From: Chalara sp. BL73 | Taxonomy: Eukaryota; Ascomycota; Leotiomycetes; Helotiales | NCBI GenBank assembly: GCA_918026815.1 | Contig: CAKJVC010000068.1 | Location: 930,001-994,000 of the forward strand | DNA: 64,000 nt | Direction of reading: 5' to 3' | Shown: positions 1-10,441 of the stretch, in pieces | Position numbering within the stretch: position 1 is the stretch's first letter | How the letters are laid out: every line of letters begins with the position of its first letter | The notes under the pieces: generated by a model | Told to the model about the DNA's origin: nothing | Database searches by the model: none | Seen by the model: the letters and a program-made list of their open reading frames with translations, nothing else | Program-made: the position numbers and the translations under genes

Positions 1-1344
1 TCATTTGAGCTGCACCACTATTGGAAGTCAAGGATGAGAGCTCTTGCTTTAACACGATCTTATGAGAGTGAATATGAGGAGACCTCAGAGAAGCTGAGGC
101 AAGTTGTAACCGTTGCCGAATCATTGCGCGACTCAGTTTCACTCATGAATATTCTTGGTCTCATTCTCGATATTGGAAATTATATGAATGACTCCAATAA
201 GCAAGCCAGTGGGTTTAAGTTAAGTTCTCTTGCTCGACTTGGTATGGTGAAGGACGACAAAAACGAGTCAACTTTTGCAGATCTTGTGGAGAGAATCGTC
301 CGTACACAGTACCCAGAGTGGGAGGGCTTTGTAGACGACATTGGTGGAGTTGTTGCTGCTCAAAAACTAAACGTTGAACAACTCCAGCAAGATGCTAAAC
401 GCTACATTGACAACATCAAGAACGTTCAAATGTCTCTTGACTCTGGCAATCTCAGCGATCCGAAGAAATTCCATCCTCAAGACCGCGTTAGCTCCATCGT
501 ACAGAGGTGCATGAAAGAAGCTCGGAGGAAAGCCGAACAGATGCAACTTTATTTGGAAGACATGGTACGAACTTACGATGATATCATGATTTTCTACGGC
601 GAGGACCCCGCTGATGAAAATGCTCGAAGAGACTTTTACTCTAAGCTGGCTGTCTTTGTTACTGAGTGGAAACAATCCAAGAAAAAGAACATAGCACTGG
701 ATGTCATTCGCAAGCGCAATGAGGCCTCGATGAAGCGCAAGAATGCTAATCTTAAAGTATCGGGCTCTTCAGATGGCAGTGCTCCTCCCTCGCCTGTATC
801 GACTGGAGCAATGGATACTTTATTGCAGAAATTACGAGAAGCAGCACCGCAAGCTAGGGACCAGAGAGATCGGAGGAGAAGGGCACGTTTGCAAAACAGA
901 CATCAAGTTCGTGTTGCTTCCGGACAGAAGATACCAGACCCCGACGAGATACCCGAGGCGGAAGAAGTACTTAAAAGCCCTGCGTCGGTCAGTACTGATG
1001 GTATTGTCAGTCCATCCATAATGTCGCCTAATTCTGAAGACGATATTACTGAACGAGCTGCTTTATTACTCCAAAGCATGCGGAGTGGAGACGCTGCTGA
1101 TGATGGCGAGAGCGCCCGAAGGTCTAGGCGACGAGACAATGCGGAGGAGGAACGGAGAGCTAGGCGAAGGCGTAGAGAAAGGGCTAATAGTGTATCCACC
1201 CCTGTTGGCGAAGGAGAAGATGTGCGTCCAATATCTGAAGTGCCAGAAGGAGATGAGAATGACGGAGTTGCGCCGCCCACAACAGTAATCAGCCCACCGA
1301 GCCCTGAAGGATCGGAGAAGAAGCCAATAACCCTGGATGGTTGA
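1..1344 (+). CDS. Formin, C-terminal part (partial at 5' end)
   Basis: This is the 3' end of a formin of the Bni1/SepA type, which nucleates and processively elongates actin filaments at sites of polarised growth and septation. The reading frame is open from base 1, so the N-terminus, FH1 and most of FH2 lie outside the window. The visible part starts with the end of the FH2 domain (LGLILDIGNYMND followed by GFKLSSLARLGMVKDDKNES), the most conserved FH2 segment. A diaphanous autoregulatory motif follows at about 808-900 (AMDTLLQKLREA, then a run of arginines), which in this family binds the N-terminal inhibitory domain. The tail is low-complexity, arginine- and acid-rich. The stop is TGA at 1342-1344. 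Identity as a formin is secure; which formin class is inferred from fungi usually having a single Bni1-like gene. Confidence 0.95.
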   Translation, partial: SFELHHYWKSRMRALALTRSYESEYEETSEKLRQVVTVAESLRDSVSLMNILGLILDIGNYMNDSNKQASGFKLSSLARLGMVKDDKNESTFADLVERIVRTQYPEWEGFVDDIGGVVAAQKLNVEQLQQDAKRYIDNIKNVQMSLDSGNLSDPKKFHPQDRVSSIVQRCMKEARRKAEQMQLYLEDMVRTYDDIMIFYGEDPADENARRDFYSKLAVFVTEWKQSKKKNIALDVIRKRNEASMKRKNANLKVSGSSDGSAPPSPVSTGAMDTLLQKLREAAPQARDQRDRRRRARLQNRHQVRVASGQKIPDPDEIPEAEEVLKSPASVSTDGIVSPSIMSPNSEDDITERAALLLQSMRSGDAADDGESARRSRRRDNAEEERRARRRRRERANSVSTPVGEGEDVRPISEVPEGDENDGVAPPTTVISPPSPEGSEKKPITLDG

Positions 1345-2844
1345 ACGACTTTTGGGCACGATGATACATTTTATTAATGTCTAATACTTCAATTGCCGAG
1401 GCCCGAGTCAAGAAGACATGGGTTTGAAATCTCCTCATGCGACGTATGCATGCACGGAATGCTAAAGGTGGCTGAATGAGGGACAAGGAGGCATGGGAAG
1501 GCTTACGCCCCTTGCATTGTACTTAAATATTCTCATTGATGCATGATGATGGTTGATGATGCCTATGCTACATAGGAGCGAGCGACGCCTCAACGCCTTA
1601 GACATAAAGGCCATAACATCAATGCAAATAACCTAGATTCTCACAATATGTGCCTTTACAGGTTCTAATGTAAAGTTTGTAGATGAATGACTCTGTATGA
1701 TCAGTCTTACTCTCCTTTCTTCAAAGGCTGAGTTGAGTTTCATTCTTCCATGCAGCAACACACCTCCCTCCTAGTTTTAAAGTAGCTGATGAGCTCCAAA
1801 GAAGGCGCATTTTGAGTACTTATTCAACAACGACAAGATTAAGGAGCTGACCTCTTTTTCTTTGAAGTGATTCATCAACAATGATTCATAAGTGCCAAAA
1901 CTAATATTCACTCTGGCCGAAACCAGAGTTTCTCTTTGGCAGGCTCGGCAACCCATCCTCATAACCCTTTATAATCCGAACCCGTTCGATCTTTCTAACT
2001 TATGCCATCTACCTTCGTCTACGGGCTATAGCCTCGTCTCTTTGAGCGTTATCGATGACGAAAGAGTATTATCACCGATATACGTAGATCTAGGCGCCTT
2101 CGGCCTCATTCATTTATCGATCCATCTTAATCATGAGCGATATATATCCCCTTGCTAGTAAGACAGCTTTTTTGCTTGTCCCATGTTCACTTGAACATTT
2201 ATTATCATATCGGTCTTACGGGAGCCTTTCTCGAACGCCTAAACCTTATCAAATATTCCACCACTTTACCACCATGTTTCTGGAGACCTTACGGAATCGT
2301 AAGTGAGTTTGAGAGAGAACCGTGTGTGAAGCAATGGCTAATCAATACAATCATCCTCGAGGATGAATGCGAATGGTCTCTAATTACTTTTGATAATAAT
2401 CATCATGCAAGGAGAATCAAATTGGAGGATAGGCATCTGTTGGCATTAGGATGGAGTCAACCAGTACTAGCAGAAGTTGCGTATATATGTATGTATGCAT
2501 GTAAGAGTAGCTCAATTAGCAGTAGACCAACATTGCGACATAAATTGAAATATGTGAATTAATTTGATTGCAATAACAGATGTTTATGGCAGTGTTATTG
2601 CATGTCACGTGAATACGGGTGTTGTTTAAGGAGTGGGGGCTTGAGAGCAAGCTCAATTTAGCCAGAACGGGAGTGCAAGCTTCCCCCGCTGTGTAAACCA
2701 GCGCTGAACCGAAGGATGCATAGTGATGCAGGTACTCCGCTGGCGCACATGGGCCGATACTTCACGACTTATATATGCTGGAGGTAGGTACTTTTTTCCC
2801 CCTCCTATTCTCCTAAACGTCGTATCGTATCGCCCTCATCCATC
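1345..2844. other. Intergenic, formin 3' side to DUF2264 promoter
   Basis: I see no gene here. Open frames at 1892-2158 and 2152-2562 have no recognisable domain, low-complexity composition and no intron-supported extension. The last 200 bases hold the promoter of the next gene, with a TATATAT-like stretch near 2770 and pyrimidine-rich sequence just before the start codon. Confidence 0.6.
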
Positions 2845-4901
2845 ATGGCCGCTACTATTACTGGAAATGTGAAACAGCTAGTCCTGGGTTACAGTGATAT
2901 ACATCCATTCTCCAAAGTCAATATATCAGACCGCGCCTCAGTACAAGAACTGCTGAAGACACTGTTGGATCCTCTGAAACCATATTTCTCCCCTTTGAAA
3001 GCTCGTGTTAGAGTACCGGGAGGAACTGCTGTTCGCTTCGACAATACAGCTGCGGAAATTGAGGGAATATGTCGTCCCATGTGGGCCCTTGGGAGTTTAC
3101 TGGCAGGAGGAGGTACCTATGACGGGACAGAATGGTGGATTCAGGGCCTCAAGTCGGGGACTGATCCTGAGAGTTCTGAATATTGGGGTGATCCAAGGGA
3201 TAATGATCAAAGGATGGTTGAGATGTGTCCTCTGGGGTTCACTTTGGCAGTTGCTCCAGTATTTTGGAAATCACTATCTGATAAGGAAAAAGGAAATGTT
3301 GAGGCATGGTTGGGTAATTCAGTCAATGCGAAGAAGTAAGTCTACTAGCCATGCCTCAGGCGCAGCTGCTGACACATCAAAGTATGCCAAATACCAACTG
3401 GTTGTGGTTCAGAGTATTTGCCAATCTGGGCTTGAAGAAAAATGGTGGAAAATATTCGCAAGAGCGAATTGAACAGGATATCATACATTTGAACTCATTT
3501 TTCCGAGGAGAAGGCTGGTCTAATGATGGACCGGAGGGAATATGGCAACAAGACTACTACAGTGGAAGTTTTGCTATTCAGTTCTTGCAACTCTTGTACG
3601 CAAAATTAGCAGGCGAAGACGATCCTGCCAAGGCAACTGAATTCAAGAAGCGAGCTCAAGACTATGCTCTGGATTTTGTCCACTACTTCGACGAAGAAGG
3701 ACGCGCCACGCCATTCGGACGGAGCGTTGGGTATCGTTTCGCAATGTCATCCTTTTGGGGAGCCTTAGCATACGCAGACGTAGAGTTACCCGCGCCTCTG
3801 ACTTGGGGAATTGTCAAGGGAATATTATTACGGAATCTCCGTTGGTGGCAGACCCAAGAACAAATATGGGGTCCTACCGGCACCCTGACGGTTGGATATT
3901 GCTTTCCGAATATGTACATGGCTGAAAATTACAATTCTCCGCAAAGCCCCATGTGGGCATGCTTGGCTTTCATATGTCTGGCAGTCCCGGAAAATCATCT
4001 ATTCTGGACCTCAGAGGAGGAACCGTACCCCACGGCGCTTCTGGAGAAGACCAAGGCTTTAAAACATCCTGGCCATATAATAAGCTATCTTGGCGGTCAT
4101 CGAATGATTCTATCTTCTGGGCAGGCATGCAGCTACCCTATGAAAGGTACTCATGCCAAGTATGGCTCATTTGCATACAGCAGTGCATATGGATACTCTG
4201 TGCCTACCGGATGTTTTACACTCGAGCAATTTGCCCTTGCTTCGCAACTCGGGTTATCAGATGACGGGGGAGAAGTATGGAAGACTCGTCGACTTTGTAA
4301 CGAAGCAATTATCGAACTTCATGAAAACAAGCCAGTACTCAAGTCAATCTGGCAGCCTTTCCCAGATGTCAATATTAAGACATATTTAATTCCACCAGTT
4401 GAAGATTCTCCGAACTGGCACCTCCGCATACACAAGATTGAGGCTGGGCGAGAAGTGATGACTGCAGATGGTTCGTTCGCCATCTGTAATGAGAGAATTC
4501 CAGACGGGCGCTACCTCGATCTCTACGACGCCAATACTAATCAAGGCACACTGCCTAAGATTATTGGCAACTATGATCTCAACACTCCTGAAGGTAGCTC
4601 GCCCGGTCCAGCTGGTGCATTCGCAGTATCGAAAGGTGCTGTTGGCATTACATCTTTGGAATCAGATAGTCAGCGAGTAGCAATGCTCGTCAATGCTGAT
4701 CCAAACTCGAATCTCATTGAAAGCAGGACAATCATCCCGACGTTGCAGCATACAATCAGAAAAGGCGATACAGTCTGGTATGTGACTGGCATCTTCGCGA
4801 AGCCATCAGGACAGAATGTACAGCCTCAAACATATCTAGATGGTTGGGAACATCGACCAGCGATTCCAGCATGGATCACAAAGGAGATATATGCATCTTA
4901 A
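2845..4901 (+). CDS. DUF2264 family protein
   Basis: Two exons, 2845-3335 and 3383-4901, with a 47-bp intron (GTAAGT donor, CTGAC branch, AAG acceptor). The splice restores the segment [20 protein letters not shown], a hallmark of the family. The product is 669 aa, normal for DUF2264. The N-terminal half carries the repeated aromatic and acidic motifs expected of an alpha/alpha-barrel, for example [17 protein letters not shown] and [20 protein letters not shown]. There is no signal peptide. Function is not established. The fold and the association of bacterial relatives with carbohydrate metabolism suggest, by inference only, a role in sugar or polysaccharide processing. A sugar-type transporter lies 1.3 kb downstream on the same strand, which would fit. 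The start at 2845 is the first ATG and gives the conserved N-terminus. Confidence 0.9.
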
Positions 4902-6180
4902 TTATATATATCTGCGTCTGAATCTACTGCAATGCAACCTCTTAGTTGAGCTGACCCAGACGAGGAAAGTGTCCACGTCTTCCATACCACTACTAACCGC
5001 CTTTCCCATTACAGATAGTTGTGCATCTTTCCATCTTGCTGATCGTATTAAAAGCGGAAAGGTATTACTGTATGCATGGGGTTGTAACGCTGTTGGTCGT
5101 GCATAGGTTCATTCATCACCTTGGTGCCACGTGGGCAGGGAATTCTGGTGGCGTTTCTGATTGACTATACAATTGAATCTTGAGGTATAGATTGGCTTCT
5201 CTAGAGTCAAGTCTGTCCCAACAACGCTACTATATCTCGTATGATCAGTCTATTGACGGTCCTGTACATGCTGTAGTAGAAGATGCGGCACAATCAATCT
5301 TTGGAGCCAAGCAAAGCCAAGTTCGCCAACCAATTAAAGCATTGGTGGATAATCCCCATCTCCAGGTGGCACTGAAATGCCTCCAGTCTCTCATCTCGAT
5401 CAAGAAACCTTAAGAAGCCAAGAAGCTTGTGGTTTACGCCTCTGTTTCCAGTTTGAGCCACACGACCGTGGCATTCAACAGCATTCCTCCACCAGTGGCC
5501 CGGGGAAGGGGCAGATGCCCTGTTCTCCATATAGTAGCGCCTGTAGAGACTTTCATCCCTTAGTTCTACCCCAGTTCCGCCTGATGCGGGGATGCCTTGC
5601 CTGGGGGGCCATCGCCTCCTCAACCAAGACCCCGGCACAAGCCTGCCTGGCTGCCTCGGGTACAGTAATGTACGAGCCCCGAGCCCCAGTATCAGTGCCT
5701 TTTAGTATTTGGAAATACCTTTACTGGTAACCGTAATCTATGCTTGCAACCTGGGCCCCTGGCAAATGCTGGATAGCCTGCCAATTTATCCGACCACCCA
5801 GCTATATTTGCCTGTATGGAGCGAGGCCCGAGGTCGCTGGAGACTGGAGGAATTTGGGACCCTCGAGATTATCCGCCTATCGAGAGATCATCTGGGGACA
5901 GGAAGAGGGATCAGATCATGAGATTGATGGATGGGTGGAGAGAATAATCGCCGTTGTTGATAAGAGCTGGTACGCATTGAAGATGAAGCGAAAGGTAGTC
6001 TACTTCGCTGATATATCTACCACTGCCGCTCGTGGCCGGGTTTGCTCATTACACTTTTTGTCACTTCGTGAACGACAGTCCTCAGAGCGAGTCACGACGC
6101 CTTGATATAAGTGCTATCATTCACGTGATACTGCTTAGTCCCCAACGGTAGACTACGTGGAGAGAATAACTGCCAGCAAG
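4902..6180. other. Intergenic between DUF2264 gene and transporter
   Basis: Overlapping open frames on both strands at about 5180-6105 show no recognisable domain and no consistent coding signature. The stretch 5440-5870 is relatively GC-rich. The last roughly 100 bases are the transporter promoter and leader. I see no gene. Confidence 0.5.
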
Positions 6181-8011
6181 ATGGGGTTACTTCAACGAAT
6201 TGTGAAGAATGAGGCGATGAAAAAGGATCCTCCAGAGATATATGGATGGAGAATTTTCGCCGTAACATTTTCTGCTTGCTTTGGTGGTATGCTTTTTGGG
6301 TGGGATATTGGAGCTATTGGGTAAGTTGTTCGGCATCTTTAGAGCCCACAGACATAGCTGATATTAGACAAGTGGAATCATTGTTATGCCAGACTTCATG
6401 GCGAAATACGGCCTAAACTCAAATTCCGCCGCTGCCACTTTAACAAGTAACATTGTGAGCACGCTTCAAGCAGGTTGCTTTGTTGGATCCTTGGTGGCAT
6501 ATTACGTCACCGATCGCTGGGGACGTCGTCCATCACTCATTGCTTCTGCCATAATAACAATTGCCGGCATCGCGGTCCAAGCAGCGTCCAGCGGACATGT
6601 TTCGGCCCTGTATGTCGGACGACTCGTAGCCGGTGTTGGCGTGGGCGCTGCCAGTATGCTCACTCCACTTTATGTCTCCGAGAATGCTCCAAGAGCAATC
6701 AGAGGAGCATTGACTGGTGGTTACCAACTGTTCATTGCAACTGGTGTTATGCTTTCATTCTGGGTCAACTACGTGAGTATTTATTCAACATTCGGATCTA
6801 TGCATAGTCGATGGTTGATCAGTAGTTTTATTTTGAAAAACAAATAAACACCCGACTATATTTCGTTGTTTCTCTATTCATCAAATGCTAACAATTAACA
6901 AGGGGTCTTTGAGGAATGGCACCGGGAATATAACATGGCAATTACCATTGGCCCTCCAAGGTCTACCCGCCGTGTAAGGCTCCCTCATCCATTTCTACAA
7001 ATAGTTCTAACTCTCTCCAGCTGCCTCCTTATTGGCATCTTCTTCTGCAAAGAATCTCCCCGGTGGTTGGCACGACAAGACAACTGGGAAAAGGCAACTG
7101 AAGTTATCTGCCTTGTCACCAATCTCCCCGCAGACCACCCTTATGTGAGGAATGAGCTTGAAGAAATGGCTGAGCAGCTCGAGATGGAACGCCGCTTGAT
7201 TGGCGGTGCCACCTTCTGGGATCTTCAACGAGAGATGTGGACTATCAAGGGAAATCGCAACCGTGCTCTCATCTCTATCGGCATTATGATCTGTCAGCAG
7301 ATGACCGGCACGAACGCTATCAACTACTACTCACCAACCATTTTCAATAATCTCGGAGTAAAGGGCCCGCAGGCAGGACTATTCGCCACTGGAATTTACG
7401 GCCTCGTCAAGATGATCACCTGCATGATATTCCTCCTTTTCGCAGCCGACTCCCTAGGACGTAGACGCTCCTTACTCTGGACATCCATTGCTCAAGGCTG
7501 CGCTATGTTTGTCATCGGCTTCTACGTACGCTTCGAGCCACCGATCAAGGGTCAACCCATCCCGCCTGTAGGGTACTTCGCTCTGTCCTGCATCTTTTTA
7601 TTTGCGGCGTTCTTCCAATTCGGATGGGGCCCTTGCTGCTGGATTTTTGTGTCCGAAATCCCAACTGCCCGTTTGCGAGCCATGAATGTCGCCCTTGCCG
7701 CCGCCACACAGTGGCTCTTCAACTTTGTCGTCGCGCAAGCCGTTCCTCACATGCTCAAAAAAGTTGGAGCACATGGCTACGGAACATACTTCATATTTGG
7801 CAGCTTCTGCTTCAGCATGTTCTGGTTTGTGTGGTTCTTTGTGCCCGAGACCAAAGGCTTGAGCTTGGAGAAGATGGACGAAATCTTTGGTGTTACTGAG
7901 ACTTCAAAGTTGATGGGCGATGAGGAGGCGCAGAGCATTGGGTCTGGACCGAAGGTACAGGAGAAGACTGCTCCTACAGTTCATCAGGAGACTGTTGCAA
8001 AGACTGGATAA
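6181..8011 (+). CDS. MFS sugar/quinate-type transporter
   Basis: Four exons: 6181-6320, 6373-6772, 6903-6973 and 7021-8011 (introns of 52, 130 and 47 bp), giving 533 aa, the usual size for 12-TM fungal sugar:H+ symporters. Seen in the translation: TM1 with [14 protein letters not shown]; the inter-TM2/3 motif [12 protein letters not shown] motif in [21 protein letters not shown] after TM6; [17 protein letters not shown] in TM7; DSLGRRRSL between TM8 and TM9; and [16 protein letters not shown] after TM12. These are signatures of the sugar porter family in the plasma membrane. The N-terminus ([20 protein letters not shown]) resembles fungal quinate/hexose permeases; the substrate cannot be read from sequence. 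The start ATG at 6181 is the first in-frame ATG of exon 1. The second intron is longer than its neighbours, but the frame is restored exactly. Confidence 0.92.
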
Positions 8012-9346
8012 GAACAGAGCCTAAATTCTATGTTGGCTGTCGGCGGATCTAATACGCGGTTGTCAATGGCAGTAAGGAACCATTAGATGATTGCTAGACA
8101 AGTTTGTTACTCAGACTCGTATGCAATGCAGTATGATTTTGATGTCACATGACTCTGATGTTCAAAGTAAACAACTCCGTTACGGGCTGAGCTTAGCTGC
8201 TATGCGAAGATTCTCTCTCCTGTTGCTTGGCTCATCTCACATGTATAACGCTCCTACTGTACTAGTATATCTCCTCCCTACAAAAACGACAAGCCCACCT
8301 ATTAACCTGCCGAGCTTCGAAAGCGGAATTGGCAGTGAACCCAGCTCGCTGCCCATCCTACCCCAAATCCTCTTTTTGGGGGGGGGGCCAAAGATAAACC
8401 ATGTCTTCTTCTCCTCCGCGCTCCCCATCCCTTGTAAACTTCCTGCATCAGATGCAAACTTAAAAAGAAGATAACGATCCCTTATGATCCACCACTCAAA
8501 CGCCATTAGACAGAACAGGGCACGCAAACCCCGGTCTGGACATTTACCTGCGCGAAGGACATGGTGATATCCGAGAGGTTAAGGAGATTTTCAACGGATC
8601 AAGGAAACATAGAACCCTCTTTCGACTCTAGCTATGCGGCAGCAATGGAAACCTAAGGTTTTCAAGAACATCCCCGCGCTCCCATGCATAGAAAGATCCT
8701 CGGGAAACATGTCATGACCGCTTGTTTAGCCTTTCCGTCTACTTTCGCATCGGACGAGCATGTCGGTAAGCCGTAGTAAATCCAGGCTAGCTTCTGACTT
8801 TTCACACGCGGTCGGCGATTCTGTGGCCGTGTTGCTGGTGGCCTTTGATGTGCGTTAGGGAGTGGTTTCGAAATAGGGGGAAAGGGGGGGTCGAGACTGG
8901 TGGCGTTTGTATTCGCTGCTGGGGGCAGGAGAGGCCTTTTCAGTCCTGCTTTCGAGATCCTAGCGTGCTGTAGAGGATAAGAGGGGGAGGCATTTGATGA
9001 CGGAAGTCCCGAGTCCGAGGCTGGTTGGAGCAGTAAGAGATGTTTTAGCATTTCAGAAGACCATAGGTGATGTAAAGAGGAGGCTGGGATGGATGATTGC
9101 AAGCATAGTCCAGAATATAAAGTGTATAAAAATATCATTGAACTCATGCCTATGTATTCTAGTTTCAAAATACTTTGCGGTTTCTTTCTCCTCCCAAAGG
9201 AAAGCTCTGGTTCTGACCTGATGTTCTCACCAGAATAGAGCATGCAGACCGGCAATCAATGAGATCCTGACCTGTGTGCCAATAACACCATTCCGCGTAA
9301 AGCATATCCATATCCCTAGATATCTTACAAAATCATAGGCTCAACA
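8012..9346. other. Intergenic between transporter and SDR-like gene
   Basis: No gene is supported. A 197-codon frame on the minus strand (8662-9255) is proline/leucine/serine-rich without a domain, and a plus-strand frame at 8091-8474 is similar. A run of ten G residues lies at about 8378-8387. Confidence 0.5.
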
Positions 9347-10441
9347 TCAACTCGAGCCAGCCTTTGCCGACTCCCCATCCTCCCCCTTCTCGCCACCTGC
9401 CAGTGCCGCCTTCCCAACATCGCTCTTGAAGATATCCACCGCGCAGCTAACCTCCACAAAATCCTCCAACTCCTCACTAACCGTCTTAATCTTCTCCTTC
9501 ACTGACGCAACGCCCTCATAGCCCACAATGTGTCTTGCGGGAGGATTCTCATGACCCCCAATCGCCGTCAGTGCATGAACCGTTTCCATGACCAACCGAT
9601 CCTTCGCCTCGTTCCCCAGTTTTGGGTAGCGCGAGACTATCTTGCTACGTCCGTGTTTGCCCTTGAGGTCAGAAATCTGGGTAGACTGGTCTTGGTTCAC
9701 TACGTTCGTGAGAATATCGCGCAGGCCAGGGGCCGGGTTGTTCTGGCTGTTGTACTGTGGGAGCTGTGGCGCGAATGTGATTTTGTTGCTCAGCACCGCA
9801 ATCTCCTTATTTGGTTGCACGATCGTGAGCTTAATGTTGAACGGCGCGATTTCGTAAGCTAAGGAGTCGCAATAGCCTTCCAATGCCCAGGTCGAGGCGG
9901 AATACATTGACATTCCCGGGGTACCGATATGCCCTGTTATGCCCGTGAGGATTATGATGTGTCCCGTATGCTTTTCCCTTAGCAGCGGCAGCGTAGCTTT
10001 GATGAAGTTGATCTGCCCAAAGAATATCACTTCGAACTGGTCCCGTACTAGAGTCTGCGTCGCAGCCGAAGTGCCCAATTCCTCAACCGTCCCAACCACG
10101 GCTTCGGAAGTACAGCAGAGCAAGATATCGATGCGTCTAAACACCTCAACGGCTTCTGCGACAGCAGCCCCGCATTGTCCCATGATTCTCCCATCACAGC
10201 GTATCCCTCGTATACGGTCTTTCCAACCCTCCCTATCTTTGCGCCCACTCTTGCACTCATTGATAAGTTCCCTAAACTCTTTGCTTCTTTCCGCATCCTC
10301 GATCTCGCTGGGTGGAAGGCCGGCCGCTACGTAGTCACCATGCGCTAGTAACAACTTTATGAGCCGTACTATAAGCGGCGACAACGCGGAGGTTATGAAC
10401 CAGACTCTAGGGGAGTTATGTGTCGCTGCGATCTCCTTAGT
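9347..10441 (-). CDS. SDR-fold protein with degenerate active site
   Basis: The frame is open from 10441 down to TGA at 9349-9347, about 360 codons. It starts with a Rossmann beta strand (PRVWFITSALSPL, from 10411) and continues through DILLCCTSEAVVGTVEEL, GQINFIKATLPLLREK, GHIIILTGITGHIGTPG and MYSASTWALEGYCDSLAYEI, in the order of classical short-chain dehydrogenases. Three hallmarks are altered: the TGxxxGxG nucleotide motif reads TSALSPLIV; the catalytic Ser position reads Gly or Ile; and YxxxK reads YSAST, so Lys is Thr while Tyr is kept. The C-terminal 150 residues are family-specific. No ATG lies between the upstream in-frame stop (10444-10442) and the conserved start, so the initiator is probably in an upstream exon I could not place; an acceptor at GATCGCAG (about 10424-10431) is possible. 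A non-enzymatic or regulatory role is inference. Confidence 0.72.
   Translation of the reverse strand, partial: TKEIAATHNSPRVWFITSALSPLIVRLIKLLLAHGDYVAAGLPPSEIEDAERSKEFRELINECKSGRKDREGWKDRIRGIRCDGRIMGQCGAAVAEAVEVFRRIDILLCCTSEAVVGTVEELGTSAATQTLVRDQFEVIFFGQINFIKATLPLLREKHTGHIIILTGITGHIGTPGMSMYSASTWALEGYCDSLAYEIAPFNIKLTIVQPNKEIAVLSNKITFAPQLPQYNSQNNPAPGLRDILTNVVNQDQSTQISDLKGKHGRSKIVSRYPKLGNEAKDRLVMETVHALTAIGGHENPPARHIVGYEGVASVKEKIKTVSEELEDFVEVSCAVDIFKSDVGKAALAGGEKGEDGESAKAGSS

Noticed and set aside
2152..2562. 136-codon ORF between formin and the DUF2264 gene
   Set aside because: No recognisable domain, low-complexity composition and no homology cue.
5180..6105. Several overlapping ORFs on both strands upstream of the transporter
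   Set aside because: They overlap one another in conflicting frames, with no domain or splice support.
6773..6902. Intron 2 of the transporter as possible coding sequence
   Set aside because: The frame continues for 25 codons after the donor but then stops, and splicing restores the TM5 to TM6 region exactly.
8662..9255. Minus-strand 197-codon ORF
   Set aside because: Pro/Leu/Ser-rich composition, no domain, no plausible splice extension and no conserved motif.
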